A program made the translations under genes and the position numbers. 5,474 nucleotides of DNA, from NCBI GenBank assembly GCA_025924845.1, contig JAICHN010000355.1:1-5474 (forward strand). Reading direction: 5' to 3'. Under the pieces are notes generated by a model, which worked only from the letters and a program-made list of their open reading frames with translations, ran no database searches and was not told where the DNA came from. Below, one piece after another: positions 1-4,710 of the stretch. The number at the start of each line of letters is the position of its first letter. Positions within the stretch are counted from its first letter, which is position 1. Origin of the DNA: Chloroflexota bacterium. Lineage in GTDB: Bacteria > Chloroflexota > UBA5177 > JANWHV01.

Positions 1-703
1 GGTTGACCCGGTGGGCGCCGACCAGATACTTCTGCTCCAGACACCCAGTGGGCAGACGGTGGTGATCGACGGCGGTGCAAATCCTTCAACCCTCCAGGCG
101 ATCCTGGGGGCGCGCCTCCCCTTCTGGCAACGCAATCTTACCGCCGTCCTGGTCTCGCAACCCGATGCCCGCCATGTGGGCGGCCTACGCGGACTGAACG
201 CGCTTTATCCGATCGGCCTCGCGTTCGAGCCGGGCGCGGTGTATCCAGCGGTCGCCTATGCCCGCTGGCACGCCGAGTTGCGCGATGCCGGGGTGAGCGA
301 TCGCAAGAGCCGCACCGGGATGCGCCTGAACCTGGCCGACGATACGTGGATTGATGTGCTGGAGCCTGCCGCCGTGAATCTCGACGACCCGACCGCGCCC
401 GTCGGCTACCGCATCCACCTTGGCCGATTAAGCGTGCTGATGGTGAACGGGGAAGCTCTGGAGGACGACCCGACGCCGTTGGCCGCCGATGGCGGCTGCC
501 TGGATGCCGTCATACTGCCCGCAACCTCCGACCCGTCCAGCGCGGTATCGATCGTCGTGAATTTACGGCCCCGCCTGGTCGTGCTGCCGTCGGACGGCTC
601 GATCAAGGCCTCTGATCTGGCACCACTTCCCAGGGGAACTCAGGTTCGTTCACCGGCAAGCCGCGAGTTCGCCCTCCGCTCACAGGACGGCGCCTGCCCG
701 TAA
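1..703 (+). CDS. ComEC/Rec2-like competence protein, C-terminal metallo-beta-lactamase-like domain (5' end outside window)
   Basis: This is the 3' part of a larger gene. The frame is open from base 2 (reading VDP before the GTG at 11), so that GTG is probably internal. ComEC forms the inner-membrane channel for single-stranded DNA in natural transformation, and many members end in a beta-lactamase-like domain. The start reads VDPVGADQILLLQTPSGQ then VVIDGG, matching the family's 'DVGQGDAILI..P.G...LIDGG' opening. LPFWQR then SQPDARHVGGL (residues 49-59 counted from the GTG) sit where an HxHxDH metal motif is expected. Three metal-site positions are lost there or later: the HxHxDH ligands are Q/D/R with only the last His kept, the TGD motif reads VNG (145-147), and the late HHGS motif reads PATSD (170-174). 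No membrane segments remain in the visible part. I infer a ComEC paralogue or ComEC whose domain is catalytically dead. An unrelated MBL-fold protein is the alternative. The stop is TAA. Confidence 0.7.
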   Translation, partial: VDPVGADQILLLQTPSGQTVVIDGGANPSTLQAILGARLPFWQRNLTAVLVSQPDARHVGGLRGLNALYPIGLAFEPGAVYPAVAYARWHAELRDAGVSDRKSRTGMRLNLADDTWIDVLEPAAVNLDDPTAPVGYRIHLGRLSVLMVNGEALEDDPTPLAADGGCLDAVILPATSDPSSAVSIVVNLRPRLVVLPSDGSIKASDLAPLPRGTQVRSPASREFALRSQDGACP

Positions 704-748
704 GCGCCCGTAGCGCCTGCCTGCCCAACCGTCGATGTCGGTAAGAGC

Positions 749-778
749 CGGATGGCCGGGCATGGCCGCTTCCATCCG
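749..778. repeat. Inverted repeat (hairpin) downstream of the comEC-like gene
   Basis: CGGATGG at 749-755 pairs perfectly with CCATCCG at 772-778 across a 16-base loop, 45 bases after the comEC-like stop codon. The loop also carries a second copy of ATGGCC (752-757 and 762-767). There is no T-tract after either arm, so it is not a classical intrinsic terminator. It could still help end or stabilise the upstream transcript. Confidence 0.3.
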
Positions 779-840
779 CACTTCACACCCACGATTTCAT
801 CAACGTCCTGAAGTGTCATGTTATGTACGGGGCGCTACCC

Positions 841-846
841 TAGTAT
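841..846 (+). promoter_or_regulatory. Weak -10-like box ahead of the DUF1801 gene
   Basis: TAGTAT lies 40 bases upstream of the ATG at 887 and matches the sigma-70 -10 consensus at four of six positions. No good -35 hexamer lies at 16-18 bases, so this is tentative. The 183 bases between the comEC-like stop and this gene must contain a promoter if the two are transcribed separately. Confidence 0.2.
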
Positions 847-872
847 GAGGGTCGTTCCGTCAGATCTCGCAG

Positions 873-877
873 AGAGG
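873..877 (+). promoter_or_regulatory. Ribosome binding site that fixes the DUF1801 start at 887
   Basis: AGAGG (in GAGAGGAAA) ends nine bases before the ATG at 887. The longer frame beginning at 818 has no comparable site, and its 23 extra residues do not look like the family. Confidence 0.7.
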
Positions 878-886
878 AAACCTGCC

Positions 887-1357
887 ATGAATGACACGCA
901 GACGTCGGCCAAGAGCGCCAGCGGCAAAGCGTCCAAGGGATTCACGGACGAGGAACGAGCCGCGATGAGGGCGCGCGCCCAAGAGCAGAAAGCGGAGGCG
1001 CGCCGCGGCCCGCGCGCGGGCAAGGCAGACGGGGAAAGCGACGTGCGCGCGAAGATCGCCGAGATGCCGGAACCCGATCGCGCCATGGCCGAGCGGCTCC
1101 ATGCCATCATCACGGCCGGCGCGCCGGGCCTCTCGCCGAGAACCTGGTACGGGATGCCCGCGTACGCCAAGGACGGCAATGTAGTCTGCTTCTTCCAAAG
1201 CGCACAGAAGTTCAACACGAGGTACGCGACGCTCGGCTTCAGCGACAAGGCGAACCTCGACGACGACGCCATGTGGCCGACCGCATTCGCGCTGAAGGAG
1301 TTGACCGCCGCCACCGAGGCAAAGATCAGCGCGCTCGTGAAGAAAGCGGTGAGCTGA
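887..1357 (+). CDS. DUF1801 (YdhG-like) domain protein, 156 aa
   Basis: This is a small soluble protein of unknown biochemical role. Its N-terminal third (residues about 1-50) is highly charged and probably helical or disordered: [20 protein letters not shown], then [10 protein letters not shown]. The DUF1801-type core follows from about residue 51: [17 protein letters not shown], then [12 protein letters not shown] (87-98), [15 protein letters not shown] and [16 protein letters not shown]. It ends in a Lys/Ala-rich helix. The W-G-M-P-A-Y segment is the family hallmark. Proteins with exactly this layout (ERAAM-type N-terminus plus DUF1801) are common in high-GC soil bacteria. No signal peptide or membrane segment is visible. 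The ATG at 887 is preferred for its ribosome binding site. The frame stays open back to 818, but that extension looks unlike the family. A second small gene follows after 60 bases on the same strand, so the two may be cotranscribed. Confidence 0.85.
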   Translation: MNDTQTSAKSASGKASKGFTDEERAAMRARAQEQKAEARRGPRAGKADGESDVRAKIAEMPEPDRAMAERLHAIITAGAPGLSPRTWYGMPAYAKDGNVVCFFQSAQKFNTRYATLGFSDKANLDDDAMWPTAFALKELTAATEAKISALVKKAVS

Positions 1358-1402
1358 GGACTGAGCGCCCTCAACTCGAATGTATGGCGAGAGACAAGAA
1401 AC

Positions 1403-1408
1403 AGGAGG
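1403..1408 (+). promoter_or_regulatory. Strong ribosome binding site for the DUF6582-like gene
   Basis: A full AGGAGG sits nine bases before the ATG at 1418. It is the best Shine-Dalgarno match in the window and argues that the short downstream gene is real and well translated. Confidence 0.75.
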
Positions 1409-1417
1409 GACGAGAAG

Positions 1418-1726
1418 ATGTCCACGAAAGCGACCTGGAAGCCGCACACCGAGCACGGCGAACTTGACACCAAGGAGCGCCGTGAACTCCACGAAAGCGT
1501 GTATGCCTTTCCCAAGCAGCGCAAGGAACCGCTGACCGACGCCTCGCACGTGAAGAACGCGCTGGCCCGCTTCGATCAGGTCGAAGACGTCTCCGACGCC
1601 GATCGTGATCTGGCCTTCGCCAACATTAAGCAGGCAGCGGCCCACTACGGTCTGAACGTGGAGGAAACGGACTGGCATGACCTCGGCAAGAAGTCGCATA
1701 CCCGGAATCCGGCGCACACGCGTTGA
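1418..1726 (+). CDS. Small conserved protein, DUF6582-like, 102 aa
   Basis: This is a short acidic/basic soluble protein with no assigned function. The conserved core is YAFPKQRKEPLTDASHVKNA (residues 29-48) followed by LARFDQVEDVSDADRDLAF and a helix IKQAAAHYGLNVEETDWHDLG. The 'AFP..RK.PL.D..HV.NA..RF' pattern is what I recognise from DUF6582-type proteins. It also occurs inside some phage structural or protease-linked polypeptides, but nothing phage-like is nearby. The tail (KKSHTRNPAHTR) is basic. A perfect AGGAGG nine bases upstream supports the ATG. It lies 60 bases after the DUF1801 gene with no terminator visible between them, suggesting one operon, and converges on rph with 48 bases between stops. 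The gene is near certain; the family name is from memory and less sure. Confidence 0.8.
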   Translation: MSTKATWKPHTEHGELDTKERRELHESVYAFPKQRKEPLTDASHVKNALARFDQVEDVSDADRDLAFANIKQAAAHYGLNVEETDWHDLGKKSHTRNPAHTR

Positions 1727-1774
1727 ACTCAAGGCGAGGCGCAAGGCAGCTTTACCCTGGTCGGCTTTAATCGC

Positions 1775-2494
1775 TCAGGCGGTAATGCTCTTTCCCAGGG
1801 CAAACAACTCGTTTATCCCGTCCGTCGCCAGAGCAAATAACTCCTGCATCACGGCCAGGCTGAACGGCTTTCCTTCCGCCGTGCCCTGTACCTCAACGAA
1901 CTCACCCGCATCCGTCATTACCACGTTGCAATCGACATCGGCCCGGCTGTCCTCCTCGTAGCAAAGGTCGAGCCGGGGCTCGCCGTCTACCATCCCGACG
2001 CTGACCGCCGCGACGCCCATACGGAGCGGATTCTTGGCCAGTACCCCGTCACGTTGAAGGCGAGCCACGGCCAGCTGGAGCGCCAGGTAGGCGCCGGTCA
2101 CGGCGGCGGTGCGCGTCCCCCCATCGGCCTGCAAGACATCGCAGTCGACCATGAATGTCCGCTCGCCCAGGGCCTTCAGGTCGACGGTGGGGCGGAGTGC
2201 CCGGCCGATCAGACGTTGGATTTCCTGGGTGCGCCCGGAACGGCCGTTCTTCCCCGACTCACGAGCGGTGCGGGTGAGGGTGGCGCGCGGGAGCATTGCA
2301 TACTCCGCGGTCACCCAACCGCGGCCGCGACCGGCCATCCAGGCGGGCACCCGCTCTTCCACGCTCACCGCGCAGGCTACACGGGTCTCGCCCATCTCGA
2401 TGAGCAGCGATCCCTCGGCATACTGAAAAAATCCCGGCGTCAATCGCACCGGGCGCAACTGGTTGTTCGCCCTACCATCTCGCCTAGCGGTCAT
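1775..2494 (-). CDS. rph: Ribonuclease PH (tRNA 3'-end phosphorolytic exoribonuclease), 239 aa
   Basis: RNase PH trims the 3' ends of tRNA precursors in the cytoplasm using phosphate, releasing nucleoside diphosphates, and acts as a hexameric ring. The protein opens with [20 protein letters not shown] (4-23), the family start. The phosphate-binding elements follow: [15 protein letters not shown] (87-101, R88) and [15 protein letters not shown] (117-131, T127-R128). The catalytic loop is [18 protein letters not shown] (175-192), with D182 and D188 at the metal/catalytic Asp positions. The length is normal for the family. I chose the ATG at 2494 because the protein then starts exactly where homologues do and AAGGA lies ten bases upstream. 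The frame is open back to 2680, and in-frame ATGs at 2512 and 2530 would add a short unconserved stretch. rdgB, a frequent partner, is not adjacent. The yigZ-like gene diverges upstream. Confidence 0.95.
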   Translation of the reverse strand: MTARRDGRANNQLRPVRLTPGFFQYAEGSLLIEMGETRVACAVSVEERVPAWMAGRGRGWVTAEYAMLPRATLTRTARESGKNGRSGRTQEIQRLIGRALRPTVDLKALGERTFMVDCDVLQADGGTRTAAVTGAYLALQLAVARLQRDGVLAKNPLRMGVAAVSVGMVDGEPRLDLCYEEDSRADVDCNVVMTDAGEFVEVQGTAEGKPFSLAVMQELFALATDGINELFALGKSITA

Positions 2495-2540
2495 TGATGT
2501 TCTATCCTTCATTCCATCGTCCCTGCCCATCGTACAGGAC

Positions 2541-2555
2541 GCAGGCGCCGCCTGC
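2541..2555. repeat. Perfect GC hairpin in the rph leader region
   Basis: GCAGGC (2541-2546) and GCCTGC (2550-2555) form a six-base all-matched stem around a three-base loop. It lies between the candidate rph -10 box and the rph start, so it would be in the 5' leader of rph mRNA. No T-tract follows, so it is not an obvious terminator or attenuator. Confidence 0.4.
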
Positions 2556-2566
2556 CGGCACCGGGA

Positions 2567-2572
2567 AGTATA
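2567..2572 (-). promoter_or_regulatory. Candidate -10 box for rph
   Basis: Read on the minus strand, TATACT matches the -10 consensus at five of six positions and stands out in GC-rich surroundings. It would start transcription near 2560 and give a leader of about 65 bases containing the 2541-2555 hairpin. No convincing -35 hexamer lies 16-18 bases upstream. Confidence 0.35.
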
Positions 2573-2621
2573 GGGAAGGGAGCGGCCGGTTGACGTTTCG
2601 GTTCCGGCGGAAGAGGATCGT

Positions 2622-3251
2622 GTGCAGGCAAGAGTCTTTCGCACCCTGGCCGGTGAAGGCAGGGCGGAACTAGAGATCAAGCGGTCCCGTTTTCTGGCCG
2701 TCGCGGTATCCGTGGCCGATGAGCCGACGGCCCAGGCGCTTCTGACGAGTGAGCGAACTCGGCACCCCGACGCGAACCATCACACCTTCGCCTATCGACT
2801 CGGCCAGGACGGGGCAATCGCCCGCTTCTCTGATGACGGCGAGCCCGGCGGCACGGCTGGGCGGCCGATCATGGAGGTGTTGCTGCGCGAGGAACTGGTC
2901 GATGCGGCCGTGGTGGTTACGCGCTATTTCGGCGGCACCCTCCTGGGCGCGGGCGGTCTGGCCCGCGCCTATGGCCAGGCGGCGGCCCAGGCCGTCCATG
3001 CGGCCGGAGTTCGCCGTATGTTGCCGCACACCCTGATGCGCGCCGTCATCTCCTACGCCCAGGCGGGCGCCCTGGAGCAGGCGTTGTCGTTATCCGGGCG
3101 GCAAATCCGCGACAGCACATACACGGAAACCGTTAGCTTCACTGTACCGGTACTCCAGGGGGATGAAGCCGCCTTCCGCACCCTCGTGGCCGACCTCACG
3201 GCGGGCACGGGCCGCGTGGAAGTTGGAGCGGTGCTCTACCTGGCGGAGTAA
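2622..3251 (+). CDS. yigZ: YigZ/IMPACT family protein (UPF0029), 209 aa
   Basis: This is a two-domain protein related to E. coli YigZ and the N-terminal domain partner of eukaryotic IMPACT. The family is linked to translation or ribosome-associated regulation, but its bacterial role is not firmly defined. The UPF0029 core is clear: KRSRF (20-24), [14 protein letters not shown] (48-61), the [12 protein letters not shown] signature (71-82) and [20 protein letters not shown] (99-118). The C-terminal half (about 138-209) fits the DUF1949 ferredoxin-like domain that usually follows. The start is GTG at 2622. GAGGA at 2613-2617 leaves only four bases of spacing, which is short, but no other start is available close upstream and the protein begins where homologues do. 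It diverges from rph and converges on the MarR fusion gene. The family call is very secure; the symbol is by homology only. Confidence 0.93.
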   Translation: MQARVFRTLAGEGRAELEIKRSRFLAVAVSVADEPTAQALLTSERTRHPDANHHTFAYRLGQDGAIARFSDDGEPGGTAGRPIMEVLLREELVDAAVVVTRYFGGTLLGAGGLARAYGQAAAQAVHAAGVRRMLPHTLMRAVISYAQAGALEQALSLSGRQIRDSTYTETVSFTVPVLQGDEAAFRTLVADLTAGTGRVEVGAVLYLAE

Positions 3252-3286
3252 GAAGATATACAGGGAAATCATGACAGGAGAGCGCG

Positions 3287-3312
3287 CGGGAGCCGAGCCG
3301 CACCCGCTCCCG
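3287..3312. terminator. Hairpin between convergent genes, possible bidirectional terminator without T-tract
   Basis: CGGGAGC (3287-3293) pairs perfectly with GCTCCCG (3306-3312) over a 12-base loop, 35 bases after the yigZ-like stop and about 90 bases past the marR-fusion stop. Its position between two convergent genes suits a shared terminator. Neither strand has a run of T after the stem, so it is not a canonical intrinsic terminator. Confidence 0.35.
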
Positions 3313-3404
3313 GAAGGGCTGCCGGGTAGAGTCGGGGTCGGTGGTGGTCACCGCGTGCTCCGCCGTGCGCATCCTCGTTGATCAAAACCTTACCGCGGCA
3401 GCCG

Positions 3405-4490
3405 TCAACCGGCCGTCACGGTGACCATGCTGGTCGCACCTCTCACCTCGATCTCGTAGTAGGGGCCGGTCACGTCGAAGCCGGCACTTTGCAGCCGAGC
3501 GTCCGAACCGCCGGCAGTGAAGTGCCGCCCGTCCAAATCGAGCACGGAGGACCAGCCATGTAGGTGGACGCGCACGGCGACGCCGGCCGGACGGCGCACA
3601 GTGATCGCCGATGCCGCGCCATTGATGCGCACCGGCACGACTCTGGTAGCCGTCGGGAGCTCCACGCGCATCTGGCTGGTCCCGCCCTCGACGGTCAACT
3701 CGCTTAGGTCCAGGTGTGCCAGCTGGGCGGTGATCATAGCGGCCCTGGCCTGGATCGCGATTCGCCAGGGCACGGCGACGCTGAGCGCCACGTCCGCCAC
3801 CCGTTGCGGGCTGCCCAGCACCATGAGGCGGCGTGGATAGCGAATGGAAACCTCCCCGTCTTTGGCCGTTACCGCGGGCGCCGGTCCCTTGAAGCGCGCC
3901 CGATAGAGCGCGGTCAGCTCGTCGTCCGCACGCACGGTCAGCATGGAGGCTCCGGCGGAGATCGTGAGCCGGCCGCTCGTCAGGTTCCCCAGCGGCGCGG
4001 AGAAAATGCCACGCTCGGCGGCTTCGCCGTCGCGCAGCCGGAGGATCTCCGTCTGGGCCAGCGCGTTGCAGCGCTTGAGGAACGCCAAGACCACGGCCGT
4101 CTCCGCCGCGTCGAGCCCCAACGCCAGGTCGTCCCACGCCCTGCCCAGCGCGGCCAGGCGGCCGGCGCTCGCCTGGCCCGGCGCCGGCCGGACGATAACT
4201 CTGCGGCCATCGGAGGGGTCGCGCTCGCGGCGCACGTGCCCTGCCTCCTCCAGCCGGTTGAGCATGCCGGTGATCGCCCCGGTGGTGAGCCCGGTGAGGT
4301 CGGCGAGCCGGCCGGCCGTCGAGGGACCGGCACTCTCCAAAAGGTCCAGCACCTGCAGATCGGTGACCGTCATGCCGGCCCGCGCCGCGACGGCCCGGTA
4401 GAACGAGGCGCTCAGCCCATGGAACTGCCGGAGCTCGCGCGCCAGCTCGCCGCGCACGTCGGCCCCTGATCCGTCCGTACCGCTTGACAT
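3405..4490 (-). CDS. MarR-family regulator fused to a C-terminal beta-strand repeat (DUF4097/toast-rack-like) domain, 361 aa
   Basis: The first 145 or so residues are a MarR winged-helix repressor. An N-terminal dimer helix (ELARELRQFHGLSASFYRAV) is followed by TDLQVLDLLESAGPSTAGRL, the recognition helix region LTGLTTGAITGMLNRLEEAG (65-84), and the wing HVRRERDPSDGRRVIV (85-100). Ordinary MarR proteins stop near residue 150. This one continues about 190 residues with alternating small and hydrophobic residues. It contains four spaced copies of a G-x-x-S motif: GASMLTV (180-186), GTSQMRV (270-276), GAASAITV (291-298) and GATSMVTV (351-358). That is typical of the beta-stack domains of DUF4097/LiaF type. 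No membrane helix is seen. GGGAG eight bases before the ATG at 4490 fixes the start. It diverges from a drug-type ABC ATPase gene, so I infer that it controls that exporter and itself. The MarR part is sure; the C-terminal family is by pattern only. Confidence 0.88.
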   Translation of the reverse strand: MSSGTDGSGADVRGELARELRQFHGLSASFYRAVAARAGMTVTDLQVLDLLESAGPSTAGRLADLTGLTTGAITGMLNRLEEAGHVRRERDPSDGRRVIVRPAPGQASAGRLAALGRAWDDLALGLDAAETAVVLAFLKRCNALAQTEILRLRDGEAAERGIFSAPLGNLTSGRLTISAGASMLTVRADDELTALYRARFKGPAPAVTAKDGEVSIRYPRRLMVLGSPQRVADVALSVAVPWRIAIQARAAMITAQLAHLDLSELTVEGGTSQMRVELPTATRVVPVRINGAASAITVRRPAGVAVRVHLHGWSSVLDLDGRHFTAGGSDARLQSAGFDVTGPYYEIEVRGATSMVTVTAG

Positions 4491-4510
4491 AGCCCGTGCT
4501 CCCGCCTAGA

Positions 4511-4525
4511 ATTGACTTACTCAAT
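4511..4525. promoter_or_regulatory. Candidate MarR operator 1 (palindrome ATTGA-n5-TCAAT)
   Basis: ATTGACTTACTCAAT has perfect five-base arms around CTTAC. It lies 21-35 bases upstream of the marR-fusion start in an AT-rich patch unlike the surrounding GC-rich DNA. A size of about 15 bases and a TTGA/TCAA core are common in MarR-family operators. Assignment to this regulator is inference from position. Confidence 0.4.
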
Positions 4526-4547
4526 AAGATAATTTCTGAGATATTGC

Positions 4548-4564
4548 TTACCTACTGATGGTAA
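4548..4564. promoter_or_regulatory. Candidate MarR operator 2 (palindrome TTACC-n7-GGTAA)
   Basis: TTACC (4548-4552) and GGTAA (4560-4564) are perfect inverted arms. The site touches the candidate marR -10 box and covers its expected transcription start, so binding here would block the regulator's own promoter. It does not share an obvious core with operator 1, apart from a repeated CTTAC (4516-4520 and 4547-4551). Confidence 0.3.
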
Positions 4565-4591
4565 TTGTAGCACGGCAAGCGTGGGCGGCAA
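4564..4591 (-). promoter_or_regulatory. Candidate marR-fusion promoter (TTGCCG-N16-TACAAT)
   Basis: On the minus strand, TTGCCG (4591-4586) and TACAAT (4569-4564) are separated by 16 bases and match the sigma-70 boxes at four and five of six positions. Transcription would start near 4557 and give a leader of about 66 bases that includes candidate operator 1. No equally good promoter was found on the plus strand for the ABC gene. Confidence 0.4.
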
Positions 4592-4593
4592 AG

Positions 4594-4686
4594 ATGAATG
4601 GCGCGATGGTTGAGGTCGGGGGCCTGCGGAGGTCGTTCGGCGACCACCTGGTGCTCGGGGCATTGGTGCGGACCTGTCGAACGTGA
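4594..4686 (+). pseudogene. Probable remnant of an ABC ATPase N-terminus (30 codons)
   Basis: The frame from the ATG at 4594 to the TGA at 4684-4686 encodes VEVGGLRRSFGDHLVLGALV at residues 6-25. This is the first strand and A-loop region of an ABC ATPase. It lines up with VQVHGLRKSYKSLPVLKGVD near the start of the intact gene at 4711: V-[EQ]-V-x-G-L-R-[RK]-S-[FY], then VL in register. No Walker A motif follows and the frame ends at once. Another frame from 4659 reads GIGADLSNVTVVKGD, which may continue the homology after a frameshift, but this is weak. No ribosome binding site is evident. It is probably what remains of a second ATPase gene, or of a duplication, in the leader of the ABC gene. 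A translated leader peptide is the alternative. Confidence 0.5.
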
Positions 4687-4696
4687 CCGTGGTAAA

Positions 4697-4701
4697 GGGA
4701 G
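4697..4701 (+). promoter_or_regulatory. Ribosome binding site of the ABC ATPase gene
   Basis: GGGAG (in AAAGGGAGA) lies nine bases before the ATG at 4711 and fixes the start of the intact ATPase. It also shows that the 4594 frame is not its N-terminus. Confidence 0.65.
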
Positions 4702-4710
4702 ACAAGAAGC

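Noticed and set aside
860..1744. A minus-strand open frame of 294 codons opposite the DUF1801 and DUF6582-like genes.
   Set aside because: It has no recognisable motifs or ribosome binding site, and both plus-strand genes on the same bases show clear family conservation.
2590..2618. A TTGACG -35-like hexamer with GAGGAT 17 bases later as a promoter for the yigZ-like gene.
   Set aside because: The -10 match is poor and the implied transcription start would fall inside the start codon region.
2495..2680. N-terminal extension of RNase PH up to base 2680.
   Set aside because: The extra 62 residues are not RNase PH-like, would overlap the start of the divergent yigZ-like gene and its control region, and the family N-terminus begins exactly at the ATG at 2494.
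3714..4469. A plus-strand open frame of 251 codons opposite the MarR fusion gene.
   Set aside because: It is compositionally biased (Arg/Gly/Ala/Gln) with no domain resemblance, and is antisense to a convincing gene.
3382..4524. A minus-strand open frame of 380 codons, longer than the MarR fusion gene and overlapping it.
   Set aside because: Its product is Arg/Gly/Pro/Ala-rich low-complexity sequence with no family pattern. It is the out-of-frame shadow of the MarR fusion gene in GC-rich DNA.
4512..4545. TTGACT with GATATT as a plus-strand promoter for the ABC gene.
   Set aside because: The 22-base spacing is too long for a sigma-70 promoter. TTGACT is better explained as one arm of the palindrome.
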